Notes: a model not told the origin generated them from the letters alone. Positions 17,379 through 27,380 are shown, counted from the stretch's first letter. The stretch: DNA of 64,000 bases from Testudinibacter aquarius (GCF_004342725.1 NZ_SMCP01000001.1:212681-276680), one strand, 5' to 3'. Program-made: numbers and translations.

Positions 17379-17805
17379 GACTGTTTTCGTCAATACAAGG
17401 CGGAGAACAAAATCCGGCTATTAAACTTAATAGCCTCCTTCCTCTTTACATTACTACTATCTCACCAATTTATTCCACTGAAAATCCCATTAAAAAATCT
17501 CAACCAACCTTGAGGCTGCACAATTATTGCAATTTATGTAAAAAAATGTTTTAATGCGAAAATAATTTAATCAGAGTGTAATACGACTAGTGCAAACAAG
17601 GGCAAACGATCTCTACCAAGCAAATCAATCGATTTGGCATAGAATCTATTTAGCATAGGTACACACTTTCGTTTTTTCTCTTCCCTGTTTCATTCAGCAG
17701 ACCACATTTTGTGCTTTTAGTGCTGATTATCAGGCGACTAAATCGGTATCTCAAAATTCAAACGTGACAACCTCTTGCTGAGCATATTTCTTATGGAAAA
17801 CATAA
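17345..17805. other. Gene-poor AT-rich spacer downstream of ogt
   Basis: This 461-bp stretch holds the CTGTTGAT repeat arm and otherwise shows no supported gene. A 67-codon ORF at 17351-17554 spans the repeat, has no convincing ribosome site or recognisable domain, and is not called. Confidence 0.5.
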
Positions 17806-18099
17806 ATGAGTAATCATCAAATGCTACAAAATACATTCCTAATCGGTTTGATGACCCTTCTTATGTTATCTAGCCCGACGGGCTTATCACAGCAAACCAT
17901 CGAAACCTATACCAAACAAGTCAATCAGGGCTATATCCGAGATTTTGCATTACAATGCATATTACCGGAAGAAAATATGAAAGCGGTGCCACCGCAAAAA
18001 ATTGTTCTTGAAACGAAGAGAATCGACACCGTAAAAGCCGATCCTTATACTCGATCTGCTAACGTCACTGTGGTTATTGATAATGCTGTAACACCTTAA
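17806..18099 (+). CDS. Small predicted exported protein, unknown function
   Basis: I do not recognise this 97-aa protein. Residues 9-27 (TFLIGLMTLLMLSSPTGLS) form a plausible signal peptide with cleavage near SQQ; the mature part would be about 70 residues with a single cysteine and a beta-rich C-terminus (SANVTVVIDNAV). There is only a weak GGAAAA ribosome site. It stands alone between ogt and convergent rlmC, with a USS directly after the stop. It could be a real small periplasmic protein or the remnant of a larger one. Confidence 0.45.
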   Translation: MSNHQMLQNTFLIGLMTLLMLSSPTGLSQQTIETYTKQVNQGYIRDFALQCILPEENMKAVPPQKIVLETKRIDTVKADPYTRSANVTVVIDNAVTP

Positions 18100-18124
18100 A
18101 TCATCTTATGCAAAGTGCGGTCGG

Positions 18125-19354
18125 CTATGCGGAAATGGGCAAAGTAGAGGTCAACGCTTTGTGTTGTAACAACAACAAAACTTCATAATGATGGGTATGT
18201 GGGAACATATCGAACAAGCGTATTTTACTGATCTGGTAATCACTGAGCTGTAGCAAATCCTTGCCCATACTCACGGCATTACAGCTGGAATATAAAATAT
18301 AGTCTGGGGCAAAATCATTTAAAAAATCGGCTAGTTCGCTGCCGATGCCACGTCGTGGTGGGTTGACAATCACCAAGTGCGGTTTTTGCCGGCTCTCGTC
18401 GGCAATGGCAAAGGTAGCGGAATCAAGCGACTGAAAACTGACCGCACTTTGCTCTGCCGGACTTAAACCCGATTGTTCAAGTGATAAACGGGCGCTGGCA
18501 ATGGCTGAGGCAGAAATTTCAATGCCGATCAATGAAATAATCTTATCCGGCTGCGCTTGCCGCAACGCTGCTAAACAATGCAATCCAAAACCACCGACAC
18601 CACAAAAAAGATCCCAAAAGTTTGAAATCGACAGTGTACGCAGCCAATCCTGCGCTTGATAATAAAGTGTGCTCGCCACTTGCGGATTCGTTTGAAAAAA
18701 TCCTTGTGGGCGGATGAACAGCGGAATACCGTTAAACCGTTCTTCCAACACCTGTTGCTCGGTCAGAAAAATTTCCTGTTCGCCCTCTAAAATCGCGGCG
18801 TGCTGCGGCTGAATATTCAACGAGACTACTGCCAATTGAGGCAATCGCTGTAATAAACCATCTAATTCACGCCGAATTAACGGCAGTTTTACCTCACTGC
18901 GCAGCACAAACCGCAACATCAGTTTTTCACTGTAACGGCTCTCGGTCAGCAAAATATATTTCAATTCACCTTTGCGCTTTTGTAGGTTATACGGCACTAG
19001 ACCAGCTCGGGCGATAAAATCTTTCAATACCGGAAACAGCGCCTGAAAACGTGACGGATAAAGTGGGCAATCACATAAATCAACCGCACTTTGCGGATCA
19101 TTCGGATCGTTGGCAATGCCTAAAATCGGGCGCTCGACACTGCCACTGACCACCATTTTGGCTTTATTGCGAAATTGGCTTAACTCGGAGCAAAACGGCT
19201 CAAGCCATTGTGTTACACGCAAATCAAATGCCGCCAACTGCCGTTGCAGGTGCTGCTGTTTGCGTGCCAATTGTTGTGCATAAGGCAACTCAAGCCATTG
19301 GCAAGAACCGCATTGCTGCTGTTGAAAATGTCGACAAGATAACAAATTAGACAT
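18125..19354 (-). CDS. rlmC: 23S rRNA (uracil-747-C5)-methyltransferase RlmC
   Basis: SAM-dependent rRNA methyltransferase (409 aa) of the RumA/TrmA superfamily. The N-terminal iron-sulfur cluster ligands are visible as Cys7, Cys15 and Cys18 plus the DLCDCP segment. The SAM-binding motif is [14 protein letters not shown], the motif NPPRRGIG is present, and the catalytic Cys sits in YSSCNAVSM. The RlmC rather than RlmD assignment rests on the short N-terminus without a TRAM domain. The ATG at 19354 overlaps the nagZ stop by 8 bp, implying coupling; longer upstream starts would run deep into nagZ. Confidence 0.9.
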   Translation of the reverse strand: MSNLLSCRHFQQQQCGSCQWLELPYAQQLARKQQHLQRQLAAFDLRVTQWLEPFCSELSQFRNKAKMVVSGSVERPILGIANDPNDPQSAVDLCDCPLYPSRFQALFPVLKDFIARAGLVPYNLQKRKGELKYILLTESRYSEKLMLRFVLRSEVKLPLIRRELDGLLQRLPQLAVVSLNIQPQHAAILEGEQEIFLTEQQVLEERFNGIPLFIRPQGFFQTNPQVASTLYYQAQDWLRTLSISNFWDLFCGVGGFGLHCLAALRQAQPDKIISLIGIEISASAIASARLSLEQSGLSPAEQSAVSFQSLDSATFAIADESRQKPHLVIVNPPRRGIGSELADFLNDFAPDYILYSSCNAVSMGKDLLQLSDYQISKIRLFDMFPHTHHYEVLLLLQHKALTSTLPISA

Positions 19355-20384
19355 GTTTGAATTCAAGCCACTGCAGCTGGAGTCGATCCAAAGTGCGGTT
19401 AGCATCAACCCAGCGACTGCTCGCCTGCAATGCATTCCAATCAATCGTTTTTCGCTTGAATAGCTGGTGTAACCGCACTTGGCTCGCCGCTGTTGCTTGA
19501 TGCTGCAAATTATCCAGCACCTTAATCACGCCCTCACGCTCATTACACAACAGTAACAAATCACAACCGGCTTGCAGCGAAGCTTGACAGCGCTCGACAA
19601 AATCCCCCATAAAACCGGCACCTTTCATACCGAGATCATCAGAGAAAATCGCACCGTCAAAAGCTAACTGTTGGCGTAATACTGTTTGCAACCAATACGC
19701 CGAACCGCTCGCCGGCTGACTGTCGCATTGGCTGTAAATCACATGCGCCGGCATCACTGCCTGTAATTTTCCGGCATTGATCAAACGAGCAAACGGTTGC
19801 ACATCTTCGGCAAAAATCGTTTCTTTCGGACGATTATCGATTGGCGTTTCCAGATGAGAATCGGCAATCACATGCCCGTGTCCCGGAAAATGTTTGCCGG
19901 TTGCTGCCATTCCGGCTTGCGCCATACCGTCGATAAATGCTTCTGCCAACGCCACCACCGAGTTTACATCTTCGCCAAAACTGCGATCGCCAATCGCTTT
20001 GCTTTGATGCCCCAGATCCAGCACCGGCGCAAAGCTCAGATCAATATCCAGCGCTGTCATTTCCGCCGCCATCAGCCAACCGGCCTCTTGTGCCAACTGT
20101 CGTTGTTGCTGGGGATCTGTTTCCAGCAAGGCAAAGGACTGCATCGCCGGTAATCGGCTGAAGCCCTCGCGAAAACGCTGCACGCGTCCGCCCTCTTGAT
20201 CAACCGTAATCAACAGCGGTTTTTTCACCCGTTGCCGCACGGCTTGGATCAAGGCTTGCAATTGTCGGCGATCATGAAAATTACGACTGAACAAAATTAA
20301 CCCCGCCACCAACGGATGTTGTAGCAATTCCACCTCTTCGGCGGTCAATTCATAAGCCTGTAAATCGATTAATAATGTTGTCAT
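19347..20384 (-). CDS. nagZ: Beta-N-acetylhexosaminidase NagZ
   Basis: Cytosolic GH3 glycosidase that removes N-acetylglucosamine from anhydromuropeptides in peptidoglycan recycling. The 345-aa product has the family motif KHFPGHG(x)5SH, containing the catalytic His/Asp dyad, the DQEGGRVQR loop and the nucleophile Asp in FSDDLGM. The ATG at 20384 overlaps the thiK stop as ATGA; a longer ORF begins inside thiK and is not used. The gene order hinT-ycfL-thiK-nagZ follows E. coli, except that lpoB is missing. Confidence 0.94.
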   Translation of the reverse strand: MTTLLIDLQAYELTAEEVELLQHPLVAGLILFSRNFHDRRQLQALIQAVRQRVKKPLLITVDQEGGRVQRFREGFSRLPAMQSFALLETDPQQQRQLAQEAGWLMAAEMTALDIDLSFAPVLDLGHQSKAIGDRSFGEDVNSVVALAEAFIDGMAQAGMAATGKHFPGHGHVIADSHLETPIDNRPKETIFAEDVQPFARLINAGKLQAVMPAHVIYSQCDSQPASGSAYWLQTVLRQQLAFDGAIFSDDLGMKGAGFMGDFVERCQASLQAGCDLLLLCNEREGVIKVLDNLQHQATAASQVRLHQLFKRKTIDWNALQASSRWVDANRTLDRLQLQWLEFKHV

Positions 20385-21208
20385 CGCAATGCTCCTGCCT
20401 CTGTGTCGAGCGCTGTCGTTTGCTGAACCTTCAGCCACAATTGATTAAGCAATTTTACCCAAGGAAAATAGCTGGCAATCGATTGCGTGAAAGTGCGGTC
20501 TTCGCTGATCAAGCTATTGTTTTTCAAATATTGTGCTAAAAAATAGCGCTGCTGTTTTTCTGTTAAGTTATTGCTGGCAAAGAAAAATGCCAGCTCCAAC
20601 GCCGGATTGGACAAGGCGGCATATTCCCAGTCGATAATACTCAAACCGCTGTTTTGACTGTTCACTAAATTTTGCAAATGTAGATCGTGGTGCGCCACCA
20701 CTTGAATCTCATTTTCTTGAAATGGCGTGAGTTTATCTAGCATCAGCAGCCAATTGCCTTGCTGCTCCGCAGGCAGTTGCTGCAATAAAAAGAAAATTTG
20801 CTGGATCAGATCCAACTGCGGCAACACGCCGAGTTTGCTCCCGTGCAGTACAGAATAATGATGCAAACTTTGCAAACGCTGCGCTAATGCGCTTAACGTT
20901 TCATTGTGCCATTTGCCCAACACTCGCCCGCTAATCCATTTCAACACCAAAAAATCCTCGCCTTGATAAAAGACTTTTGGCACGAACGGCAATGCTTGTA
21001 AGTTAAACAATATATCACCTTCAAGCTGGCGCATTGAGCCAAGACGTTGCGACGTCTCAGTTTGCAGCCGTAATAAAAACCGCTGCTTACGGGATTTTTT
21101 ATGCTGTACCGTGACGCAATAACTGTCACCGCTTAAGCCGCCCAAGGGTTTGCAGCTAACCACTTCGCCCTGCCAAAATTCGGCTTGTAAAATATCCGCT
21201 AATAACAT
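20381..21208 (-). CDS. thiK: Thiamine kinase-like phosphotransferase ThiK
   Basis: APH/choline-kinase fold protein (275 aa). In E. coli the gene between lpoB and nagZ encodes thiamine kinase for thiamine salvage. The Brenner motif HHDLHLQNL carries the catalytic Asp and Asn, and IIDWEYA holds the Mg-binding Asp. The N-terminal glycine-rich loop [10 protein letters not shown] is seen. Assignment to ThiK rests on synteny; choline or another small-molecule kinase activity cannot be excluded by sequence alone. It overlaps nagZ by 4 bp and is 5 bp after ycfL. Confidence 0.8.
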   Translation of the reverse strand: MLLADILQAEFWQGEVVSCKPLGGLSGDSYCVTVQHKKSRKQRFLLRLQTETSQRLGSMRQLEGDILFNLQALPFVPKVFYQGEDFLVLKWISGRVLGKWHNETLSALAQRLQSLHHYSVLHGSKLGVLPQLDLIQQIFFLLQQLPAEQQGNWLLMLDKLTPFQENEIQVVAHHDLHLQNLVNSQNSGLSIIDWEYAALSNPALELAFFFASNNLTEKQQRYFLAQYLKNNSLISEDRTFTQSIASYFPWVKLLNQLWLKVQQTTALDTEAGALR

Positions 21209-21213
21209 AACGA

Positions 21214-21576
21214 TTATTCTGCGCCTTTAATATAAATACGATAATTGGTGCTGGTTTGGGTCGGCTTTTGCAACAAAATACGTTCCGCCTGCCCGCCTTG
21301 CAGCACTATTTTTGTCCATGGCGGTAATTGCGCCCAGTTGCTGAGCTGGGTCACGCCGTCTTGGTCATACCAAGTGATCTGATATTGCAACGCCAGCAAT
21401 TGCCGGCTCAAGTTTGTCAGTGTCACTTGTTGGCTACCGGCATTGATGTTGGTTACTGCTGCAACTGCCGAATCAATATTGACAATCGGCTGGCTATCCG
21501 CCAAATAGCGCGGTGGTGCGCTAGAACAGGCGACAAGCAGCATGCTGCAAACCAACAAACTTAAAAACCGTTTCAT
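21214..21576 (-). CDS. ycfL: YcfL family lipoprotein
   Basis: Predicted lipoprotein (120 aa) with signal peptide MKRFLSLLVCSMLLVACSS; the lipobox LVAC puts the lipidated Cys at residue 17. The mature domain (DUF1425) has the segments LTNLSRQLLALQYQITWYDQDG and GGQAERILLQKPT. Function is unknown. The ATG at 21576 is preferred because the lipoprotein signal starts there; an ATG 10 codons upstream adds non-signal residues. It sits between hinT and thiK as in E. coli, without the neighbouring lpoB. Confidence 0.85.
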   Translation of the reverse strand: MKRFLSLLVCSMLLVACSSAPPRYLADSQPIVNIDSAVAAVTNINAGSQQVTLTNLSRQLLALQYQITWYDQDGVTQLSNWAQLPPWTKIVLQGGQAERILLQKPTQTSTNYRIYIKGAE

Positions 21577-21621
21577 TTTATATCCTTGTATTGAATAAGA
21601 CCGCACTTTGATTTAATTTGC

Positions 21622-21672
21622 ATTTATTTAGATAACATTTTTATTTAGATAACATTTTTATTTAGATAACAT
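21622..21672 (-). repeat. 17-bp tandem triplication over the hinT stop codon
   Basis: On the minus strand three contiguous 17-bp units, ATGTTATCTAAATAAAA twice and then a final one ending AAT, begin with the last four codons (Met-Leu-Ser-Lys) and stop of hinT. All copies after the first are untranslated. This is the same kind of arrangement as at the end of sapC. Confidence 0.92.
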
Positions 21673-22023
21673 AGCCCCTAATTTTTCCCCGCCCAGCAAA
21701 TGCATATGTAAATGAAAAACCTCTTGTCCACCATGCTGGTTGCAATTGACAATCAAGCGATAACCGTCTTCGGCAATACCCTGCTGCGCTGCAAGCTTAG
21801 CCGCCACCACAAATAAACGCCCCAACGCCTGTTCATCTTCCTCCGACACCGCATTAACCGTCGGAATCAGTTTGTTCGGGATAATCAAAATATGCGTCGG
21901 CGCCTGTGGCGAAATATCACGAAAAGCAGTGACCAGCTCGTCCTGATACACAATATCCGCAGCAATTTCGCGCCGGATAATCTTGCTAAAAATCGTCTCT
22001 TGTACTTTCTGATCTGCCATCAT
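21658..22023 (-). CDS. hinT: HIT family purine nucleoside phosphoramidase HinT
   Basis: Histidine-triad hydrolase (121 aa) that cleaves AMP-lysine and other purine nucleoside phosphoramidates. The triad is HLHMHLL near the C-terminus, preceded by the conserved [22 protein letters not shown] precedes tandem ATG codons at 22023 and 22020; either could start the protein. A longer ORF from 22047 is not needed. It is the first gene of hinT-ycfL-thiK-nagZ-rlmC on the minus strand. Its stop codon lies in a tandem repeat. Confidence 0.95.
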   Translation of the reverse strand: MMADQKVQETIFSKIIRREIAADIVYQDELVTAFRDISPQAPTHILIIPNKLIPTVNAVSEEDEQALGRLFVVAAKLAAQQGIAEDGYRLIVNCNQHGGQEVFHLHMHLLGGEKLGAMLSK

Positions 22024-22319
22024 GTTTCCCCTGTTTTCTACACACAAATTTCAGCAAGAATAATGAAGTTAGCCGTTTTTGGCAAGTTGCTATTGCGTAA
22101 AAATCGCAGTATGCTCAGGCAGCATTTATTTGTCTGATAATTGGAAATAATCAATAAAAAGACGATATATTAATGACACTACATTTCCTATTCTATTTCC
22201 GAATCGCTAAATCTATCGACAAATAAACCAAATTTGATCTTTTATTGCGCTTCTCGTTAAATTCAAAAACAATATTTTAACCGTTAAATAACATCTTAAC
22301 CAAGTGTTAACAGGCTAAA

Positions 22320-22333
22320 TTGATCTACATCAC
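22320..22333 (+). promoter_or_regulatory. FNR-like site upstream of focA
   Basis: TTGATCTACATCAC matches the FNR consensus with one mismatch. It is centred about 80 bp upstream of the predicted focA start. The overlapping TGATCTACATCACA also resembles a CRP half-palindrome, so either regulator is possible. FNR activation of focA-pflB is established in E. coli. Confidence 0.5.
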
Positions 22334-22371
22334 ATTTTGTGAGATAACATAACACAGCATCTTAAAATGAT

Positions 22372-22400
22372 TTGTTTGTATATCAACAAAAAATTATAAT
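22372..22400 (+). promoter_or_regulatory. Predicted focA promoter
   Basis: -35 TTGTTT (22372-22377) and a perfect -10 TATAAT (22395-22400) with 17-bp spacing. Predicted start near 22407, giving a leader of about 80 nt. Confidence 0.55.
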
Positions 22401-22485
22401 GCTAAAAAAAAATAATAAATCTTAAAAAAATTTTTAGGTTTTAATGCTTAGATTGATTCTCAGGCTGAAGGATAAAGATTTAAAC

Positions 22486-23340
22486 ATGAGCACAGATGCC
22501 AACAATTCCACTACGATGCTGAATCCGGCACAAATCACGACGGTTGCCGTCAATGCCGGCGCATATAAAGCCCAGAAAAATCAGTTTCTGTCTTTTATGT
22601 CGGCCATTCCGGCTGGCGCATTTATTGCGATCGCCTTTGTCTTTTACGCAACCACCCAGACCGGTGCGGCTGATGTGGCTTGGGGCATGAGCAAATTTGT
22701 CGGTGGGATTGTGTTCTCATTGGGCATTATTATGGTGATTGTGTGCGGCAACGAGCTATTTACTTCGTCCACCATGACAATTTTAGCGCGCGTGGAAAAC
22801 AAAATCAGCACCTATCAAATGTTAAAGAACTGGGCAGCTGTGTATAGCGGCAACTTTATCGGCAGCTTGTTTATCGTAGCGTTGGTTTGGTTTGGCGGGC
22901 AAACCATGGCAGCCAACGGACAATGGGGCTTGGTGATTTTAAACACTGCCCAGCACAAAATTCATCACACTTGGGTAGAAGCGTTCAGCTTGGGTATTTT
23001 TTGTAACATTATGGTGTGTATTGCGGTATGGATGGCGTATGCCGGCAAAACTCTGACCGATAAAACGCTGGCAGCAATTCTGCCGATTTCAATGTTTGTT
23101 GCCTCCGGCTTTGAACACTGTGTTGCCAATATGTTCATGATTCCGATGGGTATTTTAACAGCACATTACAGCAGTCCTGAATTTTGGCAAAGCCTTGGTA
23201 TTAATGCAGCGCAGTATGCCGATTTGGATATGGCACATTTTATTATTAAAAATTTAATCCCGGTAACACTCGGGAATATTGTGGGTGGTGCGGTTTGCAT
23301 CGCCTTAATGCAGTGGTATTTGAATCGCGAACACCACTGA
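22486..23340 (+). CDS. focA: Formate channel/transporter FocA
   Basis: Pentameric formate-nitrite-transporter channel (284 aa) that exports and re-imports formate made by PflB. The FNT signatures are CGNELFTSSTM and the C-terminal FVASGFEHCVANMFMIPMG, with the gating His in GFEH. Six transmembrane helices are evident. The ATG at 22486 gives 284 residues, matching the 285 of E. coli; the upstream ATG at 22444 adds an unlikely basic leader. The AAGGA before it is about 14 nt away, a long spacing. pflB follows after 84 bp. Confidence 0.94.
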   Translation: MSTDANNSTTMLNPAQITTVAVNAGAYKAQKNQFLSFMSAIPAGAFIAIAFVFYATTQTGAADVAWGMSKFVGGIVFSLGIIMVIVCGNELFTSSTMTILARVENKISTYQMLKNWAAVYSGNFIGSLFIVALVWFGGQTMAANGQWGLVILNTAQHKIHHTWVEAFSLGIFCNIMVCIAVWMAYAGKTLTDKTLAAILPISMFVASGFEHCVANMFMIPMGILTAHYSSPEFWQSLGINAAQYADLDMAHFIIKNLIPVTLGNIVGGAVCIALMQWYLNREHH

Positions 23341-23424
23341 TCATCTGTTTAGGCATATCGGCAGCAAGTGCGGTTCTGGCGATATAATGATTTTAATTTA
23401 TTGTTAAATAAGGAATGTATCGAT

Positions 23425-25707
23425 ATGACACAACTAACTGAACTTCAACAACAAGCTTGGGCTGACTTTAAAGACGGCAATTGGCAGCAAACTGTTGATG
23501 TGCGTGATTTTATCCAACTGAACTACACCCCATACGAAGGCGACGAAGCGTTTCTCGCCGGTGCAACGCCTGCCACCGACACTCTGTGGGAAAAAGTCAT
23601 GGACGGCATCAAAGTGGAAAACAAAACCCACGAGCCGTACGATTTTGACACCTCTATCATCTCAACCATCACTTCCCATGATGCCGGTTATATCCAACAA
23701 GACCTGGAAAAGATCGTCGGGTTACAAACCGATGCGCCATTAAAACGTGCAATCATTCCATTCGGCGGCATCAAAATGGTCGAAGGTTCTTGCCAAGTTT
23801 ACGGCCGCCAATTAGATCCGCAAGTGAAAAAAATCTTCACTGAATACCGTAAAACCCATAACCAGGGCGTATTCGATGTGTATACTCCGGATATCCTGCG
23901 CTGCCGTAAATCCGGGGTGTTAACCGGTTTGCCTGATGCCTATGGCCGTGGCCGTATTATCGGTGACTACCGCCGTGTTGCGTTATACGGTATTGATTTC
24001 TTAATGGCGGACAAATTCAAACAATTCGGTTCATTACAAGGTCGCTTAGAAAGAGGCGAAGACTTGGAAATGACCATCCAATTGCGTGAAGAAATCGCAG
24101 AACAGCACCGTGCTTTAGGTCAAATCAAACAAATGGCGGCCAGCTACGGCTACGACATTTCCGGCCCGGCAACCAATGCGCGCGAAGCGGTGCAGTGGAC
24201 TTACTTCGGCTATTTAGCGGCGGTAAAATCACAAAACGGTGCGGCAATGTCCTTTGGTCGTGTCTCTTCTTTCTTAGACATCTACATCGAGCGTGACCTG
24301 AAAGCCGGCAAAATTACCGAGCAAGAAGCACAAGAGTTGATCGACCACTTAGTGATGAAACTGCGCATGGTGCGTTTCCTGCGTACACCTGAATACGATC
24401 AACTGTTCTCCGGCGACCCGATTTGGGCAACCGAATCTTTAGCCGGTATGGGCTTGGACGGTCGTACTTTGGTTACCAAAAACAGCTTCCGTTTCTTGAA
24501 CACGCTGTACACCATGGGGCCATCCCCGGAACCAAACATGACCATTTTGTGGTCTGAAAAATTGCCGGACGGTTTCAAACGTTATTGCGCCAAAGTGTCA
24601 ATCGACACCTCTTCCGTGCAATACGAAAACGACGATTTAATGCGTCCGGACTTCAATAGCGATGACTACGCAATTGCCTGCTGCGTCAGCCCAATGATCG
24701 TCGGCAAACAAATGCAATTCTTCGGTGCGCGTGCAAACTTGGCGAAAACCATGTTATATGCAATCAATGGTGGTATCGATGAAAAACTGAAAATGCAAGT
24801 CGGCCCGAAAACCGACAAAGTTACCAGTGAATACTTGGATTACGATGATGTGATGACCCGTTTAGACAGCTTTATGGACTGGTTGGCAACCCAATATGTC
24901 ACCTCGCTGAACATCATTCACTACATGCACGATAAATACAGCTATGAAGCCTCATTAATGGCGTTACATGATCGCGATGTTTACCGCACCATGGCTTGCG
25001 GTATTGCCGGTCTGTCTGTCGCGGCGGATTCCCTGTCTGCGATTAAATATGCCAAAGTAAAACCGATTCGTGATGAAGACGGTATTGCGGTTGACTTTGA
25101 AATCGAAGGTGAATATCCGCAATTCGGTAACAATGACAGCCGAGTGGATGACATCGCTTGTGATTTAGTTGAACGTTTCATGAAGAAAATTCAAAAACTG
25201 AAAACCTATCGTAACGCTGTACCAACCCAATCGGTATTGACCATCACCTCCAACGTGGTTTATGGCAAAAAGACCGGTAACACCCCGGACGGTCGTCGTG
25301 CCGGTGCGCCATTCGGACCAGGAGCGAACCCAATGCATGGTCGTGACCAAAAAGGTGCGGTTGCTTCCCTGACATCGGTTGCCAAACTGCCATTTGCTTA
25401 TGCTAAAGACGGGATCTCTTACACCTTCTCTATCGTTCCGAATGCGTTAGGTAAAGATTACGAAGCGCAAAAACGCAACTTGGCTGGCTTAATGGACGGT
25501 TACTTCCACCACGAAGCCACCATCGAAGGCGGCCAGCACTTGAACGTCAACGTGATGAACCGTGAAATGTTGTTAGACGCCATGGAAAATCCGGAAAAAT
25601 ATCCGCAATTGACTATCCGTGTTTCCGGCTATGCGGTACGTTTCAACTCACTGACCAAAGAGCAACAAAAAGACGTGATTACTCGTACCTTTACTCAAGC
25701 GATGTAA
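23425..25707 (+). CDS. pflB: Pyruvate formate-lyase
   Basis: Glycyl-radical enzyme (760 aa) converting pyruvate and CoA to acetyl-CoA and formate under anaerobiosis. Adjacent catalytic cysteines Cys419-Cys420 are in AIACCVSPM, and the radical glycine is Gly735 in [12 protein letters not shown]. Length equals the E. coli enzyme. AAGGA is 10 nt before the ATG at 23425; the upstream in-frame start lacks support. Codon choice is strongly biased, as expected of an abundant protein. Activated by PflA (26528) and repaired by GrcA (607). Confidence 0.98.
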   Translation: MTQLTELQQQAWADFKDGNWQQTVDVRDFIQLNYTPYEGDEAFLAGATPATDTLWEKVMDGIKVENKTHEPYDFDTSIISTITSHDAGYIQQDLEKIVGLQTDAPLKRAIIPFGGIKMVEGSCQVYGRQLDPQVKKIFTEYRKTHNQGVFDVYTPDILRCRKSGVLTGLPDAYGRGRIIGDYRRVALYGIDFLMADKFKQFGSLQGRLERGEDLEMTIQLREEIAEQHRALGQIKQMAASYGYDISGPATNAREAVQWTYFGYLAAVKSQNGAAMSFGRVSSFLDIYIERDLKAGKITEQEAQELIDHLVMKLRMVRFLRTPEYDQLFSGDPIWATESLAGMGLDGRTLVTKNSFRFLNTLYTMGPSPEPNMTILWSEKLPDGFKRYCAKVSIDTSSVQYENDDLMRPDFNSDDYAIACCVSPMIVGKQMQFFGARANLAKTMLYAINGGIDEKLKMQVGPKTDKVTSEYLDYDDVMTRLDSFMDWLATQYVTSLNIIHYMHDKYSYEASLMALHDRDVYRTMACGIAGLSVAADSLSAIKYAKVKPIRDEDGIAVDFEIEGEYPQFGNNDSRVDDIACDLVERFMKKIQKLKTYRNAVPTQSVLTITSNVVYGKKTGNTPDGRRAGAPFGPGANPMHGRDQKGAVASLTSVAKLPFAYAKDGISYTFSIVPNALGKDYEAQKRNLAGLMDGYFHHEATIEGGQHLNVNVMNREMLLDAMENPEKYPQLTIRVSGYAVRFNSLTKEQQKDVITRTFTQAM

Positions 25708-25728
25708 TACGAATTTTATCCTGCGTAC

Positions 25729-25757
25729 AAGCCCTGCCATTTGGTGGGGCTTTTTGC
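25729..25757 (+). terminator. Rho-independent terminator of focA-pflB
   Basis: AAGCCCTGCCA pairs with TGGTGGGGCTT (two G-T pairs) and is followed by TTTTT. It ends the pfl transcript before the inserted toxin-antitoxin genes. Confidence 0.85.
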
Positions 25758-25877
25758 TGGCTTTTATAGAATACCAGTAACGTTTATTGGTGTTTCATCT
25801 TAGAAGTACACAGTCCAACTTTTTGGGGTCAGATCAAATGACAGGGTTTCTTAACTTTTGAAGTTTATAAGTAAAAT

Positions 25878-26174
25878 TTATGGATAAAGCCGAGAACAGT
25901 GAATTATCGTAATAATCCTAATAACACTTTCCTCAATTCGATAAACTATACGATATCCACCGAGATATATTTCACGAGTTCCTTCTATAACACCCTGAGA
26001 ACCACGTTCAGGAAACATATTAAGATTATCTATCCCGCTACGAATCCGGTTAATAACGTTGTCTGCGGTGGTCAAATTTAATGTAAATTCGTAGATTCCT
26101 AATGCAATATTTTCAAGATTCTGTTTTGCTCTCGCAGAATAACTAATCGTGTACTCAGGCGACATTTTGTTCAT
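25878..26174 (-). CDS. RelE/ParE-family toxin
   Basis: Predicted type II toxin (98 aa). The C-terminal pattern REIYLGGYRIVYRIEESVIRIITIIHCSR is the typical RelE/ParE strand pair with conserved Arg/Tyr residues, and the N-terminal helices (ARAKQNLENIALGIYEFTL) fit. Whether it cleaves mRNA or poisons gyrase cannot be told. The start codon overlaps the antitoxin gene by 20 bp; a second ATG (26165) would reduce this to 11 bp. The pair is oriented against pflB and pflA and its base composition is more AT-rich than its neighbours, suggesting horizontal acquisition. Confidence 0.85.
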   Translation of the reverse strand: MNKMSPEYTISYSARAKQNLENIALGIYEFTLNLTTADNVINRIRSGIDNLNMFPERGSQGVIEGTREIYLGGYRIVYRIEESVIRIITIIHCSRLYP

Positions 26175-26322
26175 ATTTTAATACTGCATTGTATAAAACA
26201 TCTTTCACCCCGCGATAAACCTCTTCACTGGAAAATTCTTTTCCTTCGGTAAAATCCTTATCACCTAAAGCGGCTTCTTTTTTTAGATATTCCAAATATT
26301 CTGGTGTCAATTGTTGTTCCAT
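26155..26322 (-). CDS. Cognate antitoxin, short acidic protein
   Basis: A 55-residue acidic protein (MEQQLTPEYLEYLKKEAALG...) directly upstream of and overlapping the RelE/ParE toxin, the usual antitoxin-first order. I recognise no named DNA-binding domain, so identification is by position, size and charge. GGGAG lies 7 nt before the ATG at 26322, and a consensus promoter lies 37 bp further upstream on the same strand. A longer ORF to 26394 would extend across that promoter and is rejected. Confidence 0.75.
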   Translation of the reverse strand: MEQQLTPEYLEYLKKEAALGDKDFTEGKEFSSEEVYRGVKDVLYNAVLKYEQNVA

Positions 26323-26358
26323 TGTGCTTCTCCCACCATAAGTATTAACAATATTTGC

Positions 26359-26387
26359 ATAATGCCTCCTTTCACCAAGGCAGTCAA
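26359..26387 (-). promoter_or_regulatory. Predicted promoter of the toxin-antitoxin pair
   Basis: On the minus strand, -35 TTGACT (26382-26387) and -10 CATTAT (26359-26364) are separated by exactly 17 bp. This puts the transcript start about 30 nt before the antitoxin ATG. Confidence 0.6.
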
Positions 26388-26527
26388 GTATCACCTCTGC
26401 TTGAAAAGTTGACTGAGTCTAATATCTACCAAAATAGACTTAACCTGGCTCTATTACGACTTTCTATCGCAAAGTGCACTTGTTTCAGGTAAAATTGACC
26501 GCACTTTTACTCTCTTTTGGAATGGCT

Positions 26528-27268
26528 ATGACGATTAAAGCACGCATTCACTCTTTTGAATCCTGTGGCACGGTGGACGGGCCGGGAATCCGTTTTATTC
26601 TGTTTTTACAAGGCTGTTTAATGCGTTGTCAATATTGCCACAACCGTGACACTTGGGATTTGGACGGTGGCAAGGAGATCACCGTTGAAGAACTGATGAA
26701 AGAAGTGGTCACTTACCGCCATTTTATGAATGCATCCGGCGGTGGCGTAACTGCGTCCGGCGGCGAAGCGATTTTGCAGGCGGAATTTGTGCGTGACTGG
26801 TTTCGTGCCTGTAAAGAACAAGGCATTCACACCTGCCTAGACACCAACGGCTTTGTACGGCGTTATGACGAAGTGATTGACGAATTACTCGATGTCACGG
26901 ATTTGGTGCTGCTGGATTTGAAACAACTGGATGATAAAATTCACCAAAATTTGATCGGCGTGCCGAATAAACGTACGCTGGAATTCGCCCGTTATCTGCA
27001 AAAGCGTAATCAACGCACCTGGATTCGTTATGTGGTGGTGCCGGGCTACACTGACGACGATCACTCCGTCACCCTGCTCGGCGAATTTATCAAAGACATG
27101 CACAATATCGAAAAAATCGAACTGCTGCCGTATCACCGCTTGGGACAACACAAATGGGAAGCGATGGGCGAAAAATACGAATTGGAAGACGTATTGCCGC
27201 CAAGCAAAGAAAAAATGGATCATATCCAGGCGATTCTGTCGCGTTATCACAACAACGTGATTTATTAA
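26528..27268 (+). CDS. pflA: Pyruvate formate-lyase-activating enzyme
   Basis: Radical-SAM activase (246 aa) that abstracts hydrogen from the PflB glycine. The 4Fe-4S cluster motif CxxxCxxC is Cys30/Cys34/Cys37 ([12 protein letters not shown]), and [10 protein letters not shown] is the SAM-binding motif. Starting at 26528 gives the same length as E. coli PflA, with GGA 6 nt upstream; the ATG at 26522 has no spacing and 26474 adds a non-homologous leader. A USS lies just before the gene. It is separated from pflB by a terminator and a toxin-antitoxin pair, so it probably has its own promoter. Confidence 0.96.
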   Translation: MTIKARIHSFESCGTVDGPGIRFILFLQGCLMRCQYCHNRDTWDLDGGKEITVEELMKEVVTYRHFMNASGGGVTASGGEAILQAEFVRDWFRACKEQGIHTCLDTNGFVRRYDEVIDELLDVTDLVLLDLKQLDDKIHQNLIGVPNKRTLEFARYLQKRNQRTWIRYVVVPGYTDDDHSVTLLGEFIKDMHNIEKIELLPYHRLGQHKWEAMGEKYELEDVLPPSKEKMDHIQAILSRYHNNVIY

Positions 27269-27290
27269 CTCCACACAATCTCCGACTTTC

Positions 27291-27330
27291 AACGCGCTAT
27301 CCGCCCTCTTGCCGATAGCGCGTTTTTATT
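27291..27330 (+). terminator. Rho-independent terminator of pflA
   Basis: ACGCGCTATC pairs with GATAGCGCGT and is followed by TTTTTATTTTTT. Confidence 0.92.
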
Positions 27331-27380
27331 TTTTCTTTGCCCCTCTTGTTTTGAAATTTTACTCCATTTTTAAAATAAAC

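Larger units (their letters stand above)
22024..22485. other. hinT/focA divergent regulatory region
   Basis: An AT-rich 462-bp region. The half near focA contains a strong predicted promoter and an FNR-like palindrome, with scattered GTTAA motifs at 22281-22315 that could be ArcA half-sites. The hinT side must hold its promoter. No ORF or RNA gene is supported. Confidence 0.6.

Noticed and set aside
17351..17554. 67-codon ORF downstream of ogt
   Set aside because: Starts within the dispersed CTGTTGAT repeat, no ribosome site, no recognisable features.
25800..25860. Possible IS remnant (TTTTTGGGGTCAGATC) after pflB
   Set aside because: Only a short suggestive string beside the toxin-antitoxin pair; no inverted partner or transposase fragment was found.
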